DNA from: Demequina sediminicola
Lineage (GTDB): Bacteria; Actinomycetota; Actinomycetes; Actinomycetales; Demequinaceae
NCBI RefSeq assembly: GCF_000975055.1
Contig: NZ_BBRB01000002.1
Coordinates: forward strand, 62,001 to 126,000
DNA: 64,000 bases
Reading direction: 5' to 3'
Part shown: positions 52,533 to 62,299 of the stretch, one piece after another
Numbering within the stretch: the first letter of the stretch is position 1
How the letters are laid out: every line of letters begins with the position of its first letter
Made by a program: the position numbers and the translations under genes
Notes under the pieces: model-generated
What the model was told of the DNA's origin: nothing
The model's database searches: none
The model's input: the letters and a program-made list of their open reading frames with translations, nothing else

Positions 52533-52659
52533 TGACGTACCCCTGCCCTCGTTGTTTAGCCCTCCCAGTCTAGTCCTCGAATTCCCATATAGCGAGGTCT
52601 CTCCACAGGCGCCAATGCGCCGTAATATGAGCACAACAGGCCTGGGAAGAGGTGGATTC

Positions 52660-54324
52660 ATGAGCGGCACAATGCTGGCCCGGGACGCGATTGGCACCCG
52701 CATTCATGATGGCGCCCGCGCCATGGCAAATCCCATCGCCGCGAAGGGCCTCACGGCCTCCATATCGGGTGCCGCGATCCTCCTGATGCCCAACGTGGCG
52801 ACCTTCCTCGTCAGTATGATTTTGTTCGTTGCGGTTGCGGTGGCCGGCGTGCTGGATATCGTCTTCTCCTTCACTGGCAAGCACCGCCTGCTCCGGCGTA
52901 TCAACAAGTTCTTCGCCTTGCTTCGAGGACTTGTGACGTTGGCATTCGCTGTGGTGCTCATTTTTGTCGCTTTTCACGAGCGTGGCGGTGCTGAACTCGG
53001 CCTTGAGCTCATCGTCGAACTGCTAGGCATCTATGTGGTTGTCAGGGGCCTGATCTATGTGATCTCGGCATTGGCTAACCACGAGATCGTTCACCGGGGC
53101 GTGCGGATCACCGGGGGGATCACCGCCATTGCTCTTGGTGTGATTTCGATCATCTCTCCGGGAACTGTCGCGAGAGCGATGATCTCCGGCGGAGCACTTG
53201 CTGCCATCATCTTTGGCTTGGTCCTCATCACCTGGAGCCTCCGCCGCGACGAGGGACTCCTCCCCACCAAGGCCGATCCCTATTCCGACGGCGTCTTTGT
53301 GGTGCTGTGGGATTGGATCCGCGGCTCGGACATCGGTCGTGAACGTCGGGAAGAGCTCGCCGACGCGTTGTACTTCGAGTCTCCCGCACGGCTAGCGAAA
53401 CGCACCGCGTGGTGGGTGATGTTGATTCTGTCCGTGGCGATTGCGACCTTTGCCGTCCTTGCAGACTCGACCGCCGTGGTGATTGGCGCCATGCTCGTCG
53501 CGCCGCTCATGGTGCCGATTCTGGGCTTGGCGGGTGCCATCGTCAACGGGTGGCGGCGGCGTGCGTTGGACTCGGCCGTGATGGTAGGCCTGGGTGTGGT
53601 CGCATCAATCACCTTGTCTTACGGCTTGGCGGCGTGGACGCCCGTGGCCCTCGCCTACGACAGCAACTCGCAGATTGTGTCGCGAGTGAACCCGACCTTG
53701 ACTGACATGCTCATCGCCATTGCCGCCGGCGCGGCAGGTGCCTTCGCCACAGTTGACAAGCGTGTCTCCGCGAGTATCGCCGGTGTGGCAATCGCGGTGG
53801 CCTTGGTGCCGCCGCTGTCTGTGGTGGGTGTTGCGTTGGGCGGTGGTCAGATTGACGATGCCTTCGGTGCATTTCTACTGTTCTTGACCAACTTTGTGGC
53901 CATCGTGTTGACCGCCAGTGTGGTGTTCGTCTTGACCGGTTTTGCGCGGCCCCGGGTCTTGCAGTCGAAGGCGTCTGGAATTCTGACCACCGTGATCCCA
54001 TTTATCGCCCTCGCTGCGGTCATCTTGGTGCCGCTCATGTTTACGTCGCAAGGCCTCTTGTCGACCGCGTCATTGCAGGCCACGTCAAAGGACGTTGTCG
54101 ATGAGTGGTTGGGGGACGACACTGACTTGGTGGTGCAGAACATCAGCGTCTCTGCCGGCGCGGTGAAGGTTGACCTCATTGGGACGGACACTCCGCCCTC
54201 GGCTGAACTATTGCAGGACGACTTCGACAAGGCGCTCGGAGAGGACGTTGAGGTGACGGTGCAGTTCACTCCTGTCACCATCACGACTGTTCCCATTGCC
54301 GACGAATCGGGCGGCACAGACTAG
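52660..54324 (+). CDS. DUF308-DUF389 membrane protein
   Basis: 554 residues from ATG 52660 (GAGGTGGA upstream; in-frame starts at 52435 and 52627 lack one). The N-terminal half has about six helices of the HdeD/DUF308 type (about 25-200; GAAILLMPNVATFLVSMILF, LLGIYVVVRGLIYVISAL). The C-terminal half carries the DUF389/TIGR00341 type (about 245-550; SVAIATFAVLADSTAVVIGAMLVAPLMVPILGLAGAIV) with several more helices. The two domains are usually separate proteins, so this is a fusion. The function is unknown. It converges with fcl, with a shared CTAG carrying both stop codons. Confidence 0.8.
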   Translation: MSGTMLARDAIGTRIHDGARAMANPIAAKGLTASISGAAILLMPNVATFLVSMILFVAVAVAGVLDIVFSFTGKHRLLRRINKFFALLRGLVTLAFAVVLIFVAFHERGGAELGLELIVELLGIYVVVRGLIYVISALANHEIVHRGVRITGGITAIALGVISIISPGTVARAMISGGALAAIIFGLVLITWSLRRDEGLLPTKADPYSDGVFVVLWDWIRGSDIGRERREELADALYFESPARLAKRTAWWVMLILSVAIATFAVLADSTAVVIGAMLVAPLMVPILGLAGAIVNGWRRRALDSAVMVGLGVVASITLSYGLAAWTPVALAYDSNSQIVSRVNPTLTDMLIAIAAGAAGAFATVDKRVSASIAGVAIAVALVPPLSVVGVALGGGQIDDAFGAFLLFLTNFVAIVLTASVVFVLTGFARPRVLQSKASGILTTVIPFIALAAVILVPLMFTSQGLLSTASLQATSKDVVDEWLGDDTDLVVQNISVSAGAVKVDLIGTDTPPSAELLQDDFDKALGEDVEVTVQFTPVTITTVPIADESGGTD

Positions 54325-55295
54325 CCGCGTAGGTGCTCCCTGTTGTCGCGGTACCACGCGACCGTGCGTTCCATGCCTTCTTCCAAGCCGATGCTGGAAC
54401 GCCACCCGCTCTCGGCCAACGTGGAAATGTCGAGTAGTTTTTGTCGGGTTCCGTCGGGCTTGGTCGTGTCCCACTCGGTGGCGCCTTCGAAGCCGGTGAC
54501 CTCGGCAATGGTCGCCGCGATCTCGCGGATCGTGACGTCGCTCCCGGTGCCAACGTTCACGTGCTGCGCGCCGTCGTAGTTCTCCAGGAGGTGGAGGCAC
54601 GCATCGGCCATGTCGTCGGAATGAAGGAATTCGCGGCGCGGTGACCCGGTGCCCCAATTGGTGACTGTCGGATCGCCGGCTCGCGCGGCATCGTCGTAAC
54701 GGCGGATGAGGGCCGGGAGCACGTGTGATCCCTTGGGTGAGAAGTTGTCGTGAGGGCCGTAGAGGTTGGTCGGCATCGCGGAAATCCAGGGCAGCCCGTA
54801 CTGACGGCGTGCGGCCTGAATGTGCAAAATGCCTGCGATCTTAGCGATCGCGTAGGCGTCGTTAGTGGGTTCCAGGTGGCCGGTCAGGAGTGAATCCTCG
54901 CGCAGCGGTTGGGGTGCCATCTTGGGATAGATACAACTGGAACCGAGGAAGAGTAGGCGCTCAACGCCGGTGTCGATGGCGGCGTCGATCACGTTGGTCT
55001 GAATGCGCACATTCTCCGACAGGAAGTCCACCGGGTAGGTGTTGTTCGCCATGATCCCGCCGACCTTGGCTGCCGCCAGCACCACGTAGCGTGGGCGCAC
55101 GTCACGCATGTAGGCAAAGGTGGCGTCGCGATCCTTGAGGTCCAGCGCGGCCGATGGTTGTCCCACCAGATTGGTGAAGCCGGCTCTCTCAAGGCGGCGC
55201 CAGATCGCAGAACCGACGAGCCCACGATGGCCTGCCACATAGAACGGTGCATCGCGGTCAAGCGGCCCTGGCGTGAAGTCGACGGCGTCGGCCAT
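54321..55295 (-). CDS. fcl: GDP-L-fucose synthase
   Basis: 324 residues from ATG 55295, which overlaps the gmd stop by one base (TGATG). The short-chain dehydrogenase/reductase signature is complete: GHRGLVGSAIWRRL NADP-binding loop, LGSSCIYP (Ser), and YAIAKIAG (Tyr-xxx-Lys). It converts GDP-4-keto-6-deoxymannose to GDP-L-fucose by epimerisation and reduction, the final step of the pathway started by gmd. Cytosolic, supplies activated fucose to the glycosyltransferases encoded immediately upstream. Confidence 0.95.
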   Translation of the reverse strand: MADAVDFTPGPLDRDAPFYVAGHRGLVGSAIWRRLERAGFTNLVGQPSAALDLKDRDATFAYMRDVRPRYVVLAAAKVGGIMANNTYPVDFLSENVRIQTNVIDAAIDTGVERLLFLGSSCIYPKMAPQPLREDSLLTGHLEPTNDAYAIAKIAGILHIQAARRQYGLPWISAMPTNLYGPHDNFSPKGSHVLPALIRRYDDAARAGDPTVTNWGTGSPRREFLHSDDMADACLHLLENYDGAQHVNVGTGSDVTIREIAATIAEVTGFEGATEWDTTKPDGTRQKLLDISTLAESGWRSSIGLEEGMERTVAWYRDNREHLRG

Positions 55296-56323
55296 CAGGC
55301 TTCCCACGAGGCGAGCGAAACGCTGTCATGCCAGGGACGGCCCTCATGAGCGAGCTCCTGGATGTCCGACTCGACCATGAGGCGAGCGAGTTCGGGGCCG
55401 TGCACCGTGGCCTTCCAGCCAAGCTCGCGCTCCGCCTTGGACGCGTCGCCAATGAGCGCATCAACTTCAGTGGGCCGCAAATACCGTTCATCGAACTTGA
55501 CGTGGTTATGCCAGTCCAGACCCGCTGCCTCGAAGGCCCCAGCCAAGAACTCCTCGACGGTGATGCCCACGCCTGTCGCGAGCACATAGTCAGTCGGGGC
55601 ATCGGCCTGGAGGGACCGCCACATGCCTTCCACGTATTCGGGCGCATAGCCCCAGTCTCGAATTGCATCCAGATTTCCCAGGTAAAGCTCGTGCTGAGTC
55701 CCTGCCTGAATGCGCGCCACAGCGCGAGTGATCTTGCGCGTCACGAACGTCTCACCGCGGCGTGGAGATTCGTGGTTGAACAGGATGCCGTTCACCGCAT
55801 ACATGCCGTACGCCTCACGATAGTTGCGGGTCATCCAGTACGAGTAGACCTTCGCGGCGCCGTAGGGGCTGCGGGGGTAGAACGGGGTGTCCTCAGCCTG
55901 GGGCGGTGGGCTCGCGCCGAACATCTCTGAGGTACTTGCCTGGTAAATCCGGGTATCAATGCCCGCGCGGCGCACGGCCTCCAGCATGCGCGTGGTGCCC
56001 AAGCCGGTGACATCACCGGTGTGCTCGGGCTCATCAAAACTCACACGCACATGCGATTGCGCAGCGAGGTTGTAGACCTCATCAGGGTTGATCTCCGCGA
56101 GTAGGCCAGCCAAACGCGACCCATCGGACAGGTCCCCATAGTGAAGGAACATTTTCACGCCGCGGTCGTGCGGGTCTTCATAGAGGTGGTCAATGCGACT
56201 GGTGTTGAACGTCGAGGCGCGGCGAATCAGGCCGTGCACTTCATAGCCCTTGCGGAGAAGCAATTCCGCCAAATACGAACCGTCCTGGCCAGTGATGCCA
56301 GTGATGAAAGCGGTTTTGGTCAT
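55295..56323 (-). CDS. gmd: GDP-mannose 4,6-dehydratase
   Basis: 342 residues from ATG 56323 (GGGAG eight bases upstream). NAD(P) loop [14 protein letters not shown] at residues 7-20, catalytic [11 protein letters not shown] and [12 protein letters not shown] (Tyr/Lys), [15 protein letters not shown]. It converts GDP-mannose to GDP-4-keto-6-deoxymannose. Operon with fcl, which begins at the last base of the gmd stop. Together they make GDP-fucose for the surface polysaccharide. Identity is secure. Confidence 0.97.
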   Translation of the reverse strand: MTKTAFITGITGQDGSYLAELLLRKGYEVHGLIRRASTFNTSRIDHLYEDPHDRGVKMFLHYGDLSDGSRLAGLLAEINPDEVYNLAAQSHVRVSFDEPEHTGDVTGLGTTRMLEAVRRAGIDTRIYQASTSEMFGASPPPQAEDTPFYPRSPYGAAKVYSYWMTRNYREAYGMYAVNGILFNHESPRRGETFVTRKITRAVARIQAGTQHELYLGNLDAIRDWGYAPEYVEGMWRSLQADAPTDYVLATGVGITVEEFLAGAFEAAGLDWHNHVKFDERYLRPTEVDALIGDASKAERELGWKATVHGPELARLMVESDIQELAHEGRPWHDSVSLASWEA

Positions 56324-56355
56324 GGTGGGAACTCCCTCGACGTCTTGGGGCAATC

Positions 56356-57360
56356 CTACCGGCGCCGTAAACGCGCATATAGGGCCGTGGTCACGTCCGA
56401 TATCCATTTCATGGTGGTGTTCGTGGGGACACCGAGACGTCGGGAGAGATACTTGCTCCATTGGGTGTCGGCCATGCCGTCCCAGTCGACTCCCCGTTTG
56501 CTGAGGTCGCGATACATGCGTCGCAGCCCGTACTTCTTCTCTGCCGGTACGTGCCAGAGCGCGCGCTCGAGATCCTCGGGCACGGTGTTGTGTGGCTTAA
56601 GTGGCTGCGTCCACATCCTCCTGATAGGTGCGGGATGGGGGAGCGGTGCTGCGCCGAGTTTCGCGTAGGCAACGCTCAGGACGTGAGCTTCCTCAAACGC
56701 GAAATTCGGGTTGTCGTGATGGTGTGAGTTCAGTTGGTCGCGGGCGGAACGCGCCGCACCCAGTAGCCGGCCGATGGATCCGCGACGTACAGAGACAAAC
56801 TCTCCCCCGCAGTAGTAAACGTGGGGCGTCGAAGTGAGGGCACTGATCTGCTCGCAGGAGGCGCCATTGACTACTTTTGTACGGGGGTAGCCAATGGGCA
56901 TGGTCGTGATCTCGGCGCGTGCGAGCGTGGACCAGAGCGTGTCGACAGACTGTTGACCGGCCCACACGATGTCGCTGTCGAGCACCAGGCAGAGGTCATC
57001 TTTTGGTCCTTCGCGCAGGTGGTCGAGGACATCTAGCACGTAGAACTGGTTGCGCCACTTGGCAGTAAATGTCTGGGGCGGTTCCGAGACGTACGGAACT
57101 ATCGAAATGGTGACGTGCAAGCGTGTCAAAAGCGCCTGGACCTCGTTGGCAATCGTGGACGCGGACGCGTCCCACGGGGCGTTGACCACCAGTTCTAGCC
57201 GCGCGTCGGGATTCGTGCGTCGCGCGCTCGCAAAGAAGGTCGCGATGCAGCGCCGGTAGACATCTCGGAATTGTTCAGTGCGCGAATCGCCGGACACCTG
57301 GGCATAGCTGCCCTGTTCTGCGTCGTCCGTGTGGAACCAGGTGACGATATGGGCTGTCAC
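56356..57360 (-). CDS. Probable glycosyltransferase-like protein of unknown family
   Basis: 334 residues from GTG 57360, coupled to the GT2 gene upstream by GTGA. Contains [15 protein letters not shown], a DxD-like motif near residue 135, and [14 protein letters not shown] further along. The alternating strand/helix pattern around the DSD is that of a GT-A-fold nucleotide-sugar transferase, but no CAZy family is recognised. It lies 32 bases from gmd inside the polysaccharide cluster, so a sugar-transfer role is likely. Substrate unknown. Confidence 0.6.
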   Translation of the reverse strand: MTAHIVTWFHTDDAEQGSYAQVSGDSRTEQFRDVYRRCIATFFASARRTNPDARLELVVNAPWDASASTIANEVQALLTRLHVTISIVPYVSEPPQTFTAKWRNQFYVLDVLDHLREGPKDDLCLVLDSDIVWAGQQSVDTLWSTLARAEITTMPIGYPRTKVVNGASCEQISALTSTPHVYYCGGEFVSVRRGSIGRLLGAARSARDQLNSHHHDNPNFAFEEAHVLSVAYAKLGAAPLPHPAPIRRMWTQPLKPHNTVPEDLERALWHVPAEKKYGLRRMYRDLSKRGVDWDGMADTQWSKYLSRRLGVPTNTTMKWISDVTTALYARLRRR

Positions 57361-58214
57361 CGCTGTCCTCCACGCCTGCGGATCCTGCTTGTGGGTTCTC
57401 TGAGCCACCACGTCACGTAGGTCGACGCCCACCAGAGGGGCCACGTGCCGGGGCGGTCCTTTTTGAGGACACGCGCGGCCGATGCCGGGTTGCCGCCGCC
57501 CTTGGGGGACAAGAAGCGTCGCCAGGCGGTGAGGAGAGGCTCGCGTGGAGGCGCAGGATTGCGGGCGCAGGTTCCGAGGGTGCCCGGCGCCACGACAACG
57601 TGGATCCCTAGGCGGCGCGCCCTCAGCCCGTAGTCAATGTCTGCCAGGGCGTGCGCAAACTCGCCGTCGATAGGGCCGATTCTGTCCGCTGCGGTGGCCG
57701 GAATGAGGACCAAGTTGCCGTTGAGGGTATCCGCGTGTTGTTGATGCGACGACCATGGAATGAGGTCAAACCTGAGGGGGTGAATTCCCGCCGTTGCGAA
57801 ACCCCCATAGGTGAGTTCACTCGAGTCTGGATCGCGCATCGGCCCGATGACGATGCTGTGCGGATTCTCAGCGGAAACTGACACCAGCCGCGAAAGCGCA
57901 TCGGCATCGAGTCTCACATCATCATTGAGCCAGACGAGCGAGAAATCACGGTCGCTCCGGCGGTACAAGACCGTCTTCTCTGCCCACGCCATCGAGGCAG
58001 CCCAGAAGAGCGAGCCGTCCCCGGTGAGCACAGTGAGATCAGGGCCCGCTATCGACGCGAGTGCGTCCGCTGTCCCGTCGGTCGAGCCATCATCCACCAC
58101 CGTGATGTGAGTCCGTACGGGGGCGGTGGCGCGGACTCTCTCAACGGCTCGGACCGTCAACTCCTTGCGGTTGTGGCATGCAATGAGGACCTCAAGGTCG
58201 GCGGTGATACTCAT
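57357..58214 (-). CDS. Family 2 glycosyltransferase
   Basis: 285 residues. GT-A fold: VLIACHNRKELTVRAV N-terminal strand, VVDDGSTDGTADAL nucleotide-binding loop, and LVWLNDDVRLD metal-binding segment. The C-terminus resembles rhamnosyltransferase-type GT2 enzymes (DIDYGLRARRLGIHVVV). Starts at ATG 58214, coupled to the neighbouring GT4 by ATGA. Adds one sugar of the repeat unit; which one is unknown. Confidence 0.88.
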   Translation of the reverse strand: MSITADLEVLIACHNRKELTVRAVERVRATAPVRTHITVVDDGSTDGTADALASIAGPDLTVLTGDGSLFWAASMAWAEKTVLYRRSDRDFSLVWLNDDVRLDADALSRLVSVSAENPHSIVIGPMRDPDSSELTYGGFATAGIHPLRFDLIPWSSHQQHADTLNGNLVLIPATAADRIGPIDGEFAHALADIDYGLRARRLGIHVVVAPGTLGTCARNPAPPREPLLTAWRRFLSPKGGGNPASAARVLKKDRPGTWPLWWASTYVTWWLREPTSRIRRRGGQR

Positions 58215-59317
58215 GCGTCAAGGGCCTTTCCGATGCCGTCGACGAACCGCTGGGCCATGGCTTCAACGGAGAGACCCGCCGAGGCTGCGAGGGCTGCGCT
58301 GCGAATCCTCGAGCGGCGATCGGCATCTTGCAGTATCGAGATCATCGCGTGGGCGAAAGCCGCCGGTCGTTGAGCCGTGACAACGCTTGTCGACTCGTCA
58401 AGGTAGTCGCGTTCAGGCCCGTGCCAGGGGTAGTCGGTCGTGAGCACAGGCAATCCCGCAGTGAGCGCGTCCACCGCGACGAGGCCCACGCGCCCAGGCA
58501 TCACCAGCGCTTCCCCTGCGCTCAGGGCAAGTGCGAGGCTGCCTCCAGTGGCGTGAGGAATCCTCTTGAGCCAGGAAGCGTCGGGCAAGGTCGCTGAGGC
58601 GGGTCCACTTCCCACGATCAGCAACCGGAACCCCGGAATGCGCTGAGCGGTGATCGTGCTCGCTTCGACCAGCAGTGGAAGGAGTTTGGAGTCGTCAAGA
58701 CCGCCCACGAATACCACTGTGCGATTCGTGAGGTCATGGTCACGTTTGAAGGAAGTCCGTTCGTCAGTGGTGATGGCATCGAGATGTGAGCGCAAGGTGG
58801 CTGTGTCGGTGGAGTTGCGCAACACGGTGATCCGGTCGCGGGACAGTCCGGCGGTCACAGCCGCATCGGCGCCGGCGTCGGTGTAAGCGAAGAACCAGTC
58901 AGCGCGCGAAGTCATGGTGCGTAGTAGTCGCGCTTCAAGGCTGCCGACCTGTTGAGTGGTGTCGGCTCCGTGCCCCCAAAGCCCGATCGTGGCTCGGCGG
59001 GTGGCCAGTGCACGGTAGGCGTCAAGATTGCGCCGCGCTTGCTCAAGGACAACGAGGTCCGACCGTGCATACACCTCGTCGAGGGACCGTGTCACCACGC
59101 GCCTGCCGGCGATCTTCAACTCCCGCTGACGGACGTGTCGGTCCGGCACAAACTGTCGAGCCGCATCGTCCCTCTGGTGTTGTTGAGGACCAGCCTCCCC
59201 GGCAGCGATGCACAGTTCGAAATCCCTCGACTGCGCTAGGTCCCGCATGGCCTCAAACAGGGGTGCCCGATAGGCGGGAACGTATTCCTGGACGATGGTG
59301 GCCATGGGTTTGGTCAT
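58211..59317 (-). CDS. Family 4-type glycosyltransferase
   Basis: 368 residues from ATG 59317, overlapping the upstream glycosyltransferase stop (ATGA). GT-B fold, Rossmann-like N-domain (ATIVQEYVPAYRAPLF) and a C-terminal donor-binding domain with LSAGEALVMPGRVGLVAVD, the usual E-x7-E type region partly preserved. Part of an unbroken ATGA-linked series of four glycosyltransferases on the minus strand. Donor and acceptor unknown. Confidence 0.82.
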   Translation of the reverse strand: MTKPMATIVQEYVPAYRAPLFEAMRDLAQSRDFELCIAAGEAGPQQHQRDDAARQFVPDRHVRQRELKIAGRRVVTRSLDEVYARSDLVVLEQARRNLDAYRALATRRATIGLWGHGADTTQQVGSLEARLLRTMTSRADWFFAYTDAGADAAVTAGLSRDRITVLRNSTDTATLRSHLDAITTDERTSFKRDHDLTNRTVVFVGGLDDSKLLPLLVEASTITAQRIPGFRLLIVGSGPASATLPDASWLKRIPHATGGSLALALSAGEALVMPGRVGLVAVDALTAGLPVLTTDYPWHGPERDYLDESTSVVTAQRPAAFAHAMISILQDADRRSRIRSAALAASAGLSVEAMAQRFVDGIGKALDA

Positions 59318-60444
59318 GAAGTCACCTTGTCGTAGACCCGTGCCATCGCCGCAATCCATGAGGATTCGGTGTAGCGGTTTTCGAACCGGGCTCGACCGGC
59401 AGTTGAGTACGTTGAGTGCCGAGCCATGATGCGAGCGATGCCGCTGGTGGTGTCTTCGGGAGCCACCACGACGCCGGTGCCGGCCTCCTCGATGTCGTCC
59501 GATACTGAGTTCCCTGGCCACGCGAGGACAGGGGTGCCAGCTGCAAGACTCTCCAGGTACACCGTCGGGATGCCCTCGCGCCAGACACTCGGGAACGCCA
59601 TCCCACGTGCCCTCGCGATTCGCGACTGAGCCTCCGCGCTGTCGACCTGCCCGAGGAACACAATGCGTTTGCCCGCTGATGCGGTTGTTGCCTGATCCAG
59701 CAGAGGGCCACTGCCGATCACCGTGAGTGGAACGTCAGCGGGCCAGTGGGCGATCAGTTCGAGGATTCCTTTTTCGGGACTCAGGCGACCGACGTAGACC
59801 CAATTGTCGGAGTGCTCTGACTGAGTAACGCTATCCGGGCAAAAGTTAGGCACGACGGTGACGGGAAGGTCTGGGCCGCCGTGCGCAAGGAGTTGATAGG
59901 TATCTGCAGCTCGAGACGTGAGAGCGACAAGGGCATCTGCGCGTTGCAGCACGGGATCATGTGCACCGGCTCCGCGCGATGCGACCGCCAGGGGGATAGA
60001 GGCGGCGCGACTGCCGCGGTAGCACTGATGCTTGACCGCGTGATGCGAGCCTGCCGTGGGGCACAGGGTGCAATCTGAGCCATCGCGAAAGAGCGTTCCT
60101 GCGGCGCACAGCGGCCGGTAGTTGTGCAATGTCGCCACAATGGGTGACTGGTGCCACGATGAAATCCAGCCTGAGCCCCAGTTCGGGAACTGGTTGTGGA
60201 GGTGAACCACGTCCGGTGTGATCTCGGCGAGTTCCTCCGCAGGTGACTGACCATGACGCGTCGCAACGCGCAGCGCAGACCGCAGCGCATAGGCAGTCTC
60301 ATGCTCGCGGTCGTCGGTGTGTGTCGCGACCAGATGGACATCGTGGCCCGCGCGTTCGAGTGCGCGGCGCTGCAACTCAACGACGATGTTCTCGCCGCTT
60401 GGCTGGGCCGATGAGTAGAAACTGTGAACGATGGCAATCCTCAT
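59314..60444 (-). CDS. Family 4-type glycosyltransferase
   Basis: 376 residues from ATG 60444, again with an ATGA overlap to the gene upstream. GT-B architecture, N-domain beginning VHSFYSSAQPSGENIVVEL, C-domain with SVWREGIPTVYLESLAAG (the E-x7-E region) and GTGVVVAPEDTT. Middle enzyme of the polysaccharide cluster. Specificity unknown. Confidence 0.85.
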   Translation of the reverse strand: MRIAIVHSFYSSAQPSGENIVVELQRRALERAGHDVHLVATHTDDREHETAYALRSALRVATRHGQSPAEELAEITPDVVHLHNQFPNWGSGWISSWHQSPIVATLHNYRPLCAAGTLFRDGSDCTLCPTAGSHHAVKHQCYRGSRAASIPLAVASRGAGAHDPVLQRADALVALTSRAADTYQLLAHGGPDLPVTVVPNFCPDSVTQSEHSDNWVYVGRLSPEKGILELIAHWPADVPLTVIGSGPLLDQATTASAGKRIVFLGQVDSAEAQSRIARARGMAFPSVWREGIPTVYLESLAAGTPVLAWPGNSVSDDIEEAGTGVVVAPEDTTSGIARIMARHSTYSTAGRARFENRYTESSWIAAMARVYDKVTS

Positions 60445-61184
60445 GAACGCCTCGCAATCCGCAAGAACTTGGCGTTGCCAATCAGGTAGCGACGCCACAG
60501 TCGACGCGGCTCACTGAGCAGCCGGAACAGCCACTCGAGCCCGATGCTCCGCATCCACCGCGGTGCCTCACGGGTGGTTCCAGCGAGAAAGTCAAAGGCC
60601 GCACCCACGCCCGCACACGGGCGCTGAGTGCGCTCCGCTAACTCTGCTGCAGCGAAGTCCTGTTTGGGCGTGCCCATCCCTACCCACACAATGTCCGCGT
60701 CCGAAGCTTCGATGCGGGGGACACAGTCGGCATAGAAAGCCTCGTCGAGGGGTCCGAAAGGCGGTGCGTAGCTGCCGACAATAACGGCCCCCGGAAAACG
60801 TTCGGCGACCTTGGCCGTCAGCCGTTCTATCACCTCTGGGGTAGAGCCCAGGAAGTAGTGCCGGATGCCGAGCGCTCTGCCGTCCCCCAGCGCGTCAGGG
60901 AATACGGAAGGCCCGCGCACCTGCTCAGCCTTCCCGGCATCGGGCGCCTTGCGCATCTCTTTCGCCACCGGTCGGCCATCGGGAAAATTGAGGCCGGGCG
61001 TGTTGAGGAGAGCCGCGTATTCAGCATCCTCATCAGCGAGAACCACGCACCACGCGTTCGCAAACCTGATCGGTACGGGCGAGCGGTCCTGGGCGCACTG
61101 GAGAATCTCCGCGACAGCCCCATCTTGGGTGCGGACATCAAACGGGACGGCACCCACAGCAACGCGGTGTGGAGTGCTGGCCAT
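60441..61184 (-). CDS. WecG/TagA/CpsF-family glycosyltransferase
   Basis: 247 residues. The family signatures are seen: NFPDGRPVAKEMR near the N-terminus, HYFLGSTPEVIERL, and WVGMGTPKQDFAAAEL. Family enzymes add N-acetylmannosaminyl or related residues to a polyprenyl-linked intermediate. First gene of the ATGA-linked glycosyltransferase series; AAAGGTCGG precedes ATG 61184. It starts 76 bases from the divergent GT4 gene. Confidence 0.92.
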   Translation of the reverse strand: MASTPHRVAVGAVPFDVRTQDGAVAEILQCAQDRSPVPIRFANAWCVVLADEDAEYAALLNTPGLNFPDGRPVAKEMRKAPDAGKAEQVRGPSVFPDALGDGRALGIRHYFLGSTPEVIERLTAKVAERFPGAVIVGSYAPPFGPLDEAFYADCVPRIEASDADIVWVGMGTPKQDFAAAELAERTQRPCAGVGAAFDFLAGTTREAPRWMRSIGLEWLFRLLSEPRRLWRRYLIGNAKFLRIARRS

Positions 61185-61260
61185 CTGCCGGTCCGACCTT
61201 TCTGGTGACGAATGCCCATTATCTCATTGGTGGCAGGGACGATGCGAGTAGCGTTGAGAC

Positions 61261-62292
61261 ATGGCTATGACCGTTCTGCACCTCTTGGGTCCCCTGCGAC
61301 CAAGCGGGATGGAACGGATGCTCATCTCGTCGGCACCTTACTGGGATGATCACGACGTCACTCCCATCGTGGTGGGGCAGGGGGCCGATCACCCTTTCAG
61401 GGCAGAACTTGAAGGCGCCGGGTACGACGTTCGACATATCGTCCCTGTGCGCTCCCGAGCTGGCCTCCAGGAATGGCGAGCGCTCGTCACTGAGATCAAT
61501 CCATCCATCGTGCACATCCACACCGAGCAAGCATTTGTGAGTGCGGTGTGGGGTGCACGCCACGTGCCGCAAGTGCGTACAGTCCACAATGCTTTCCCGG
61601 TCCGTGGAACTTCGAGTTGGAGCAGGCGCATCCAGGCACGACTGGCTGATGGGCGCGTCAACGCATTCATCGCACCGTCCCAGGACGTCGCCGCTAATGA
61701 AGCAGTCGTCGGCCGGAGCTGCGAAGTAATACTGAACTGGGTTGACGATCGTTTCCAAGGGATAGGTGAGGGGCCTCGCGAACCTTACGCGGTGATCGTC
61801 GGCAACGCTTCCCCCATCAAGCGGCACTTGCTTGCACTCGAAGCTCTCGTCGCAACCGCGTCCCCCGTCGCCTATGTGGGTTCAGAAGCGAATGCGTCAC
61901 CTCACGAAAAGGCCCTGCTCGACGAACTTGAATCCAAAGGACTCTTGCTCCATCGCGGGGTCGGTGACCCTGAACAGTGGCTGCGCAGAGCAAGTGTGTT
62001 CTTGATGCCGTCAGTACACGAGGGCATGGGTGTCGCGCTTGCCGAGGCCCTTTCGGTGGGGACTCCGGCACTTGTCTGTGATGTGCCAGGCCTCAGGTGG
62101 TCACAGAGTGAGCCCGGAGTGACGGTGCTGGAACCGACCGTTAAGGCGTGGGCTGCCGCGATCAAGCGCGCTCTCCGCGACGCGTACAGCAGTGCGTCAC
62201 CTGAACATGACTTCTCTGCAAGCAGGGGAGTGCACGCGTATGTGCAGGTCTATGTGCGTGCGATCGCAGCGTCGACGCGAGCGGACGGGTGA
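61261..62292 (+). CDS. Family 4 glycosyltransferase
   Basis: 343 residues. GT-B fold: LHLLGPLRPSGMERML at the N-terminus, VHIHTEQAF, and a C-terminal donor site PSVHEGMGVALAEALSVG, a clear E-x7-E match. Divergent from the main glycosyltransferase block and followed seven bases later by the polymerase gene, so it probably forms a two-gene transcript. Donor sugar unknown. Confidence 0.88.
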   Translation: MAMTVLHLLGPLRPSGMERMLISSAPYWDDHDVTPIVVGQGADHPFRAELEGAGYDVRHIVPVRSRAGLQEWRALVTEINPSIVHIHTEQAFVSAVWGARHVPQVRTVHNAFPVRGTSSWSRRIQARLADGRVNAFIAPSQDVAANEAVVGRSCEVILNWVDDRFQGIGEGPREPYAVIVGNASPIKRHLLALEALVATASPVAYVGSEANASPHEKALLDELESKGLLLHRGVGDPEQWLRRASVFLMPSVHEGMGVALAEALSVGTPALVCDVPGLRWSQSEPGVTVLEPTVKAWAAAIKRALRDAYSSASPEHDFSASRGVHAYVQVYVRAIAASTRADG

Positions 62293-62299
62293 CGCGCAC

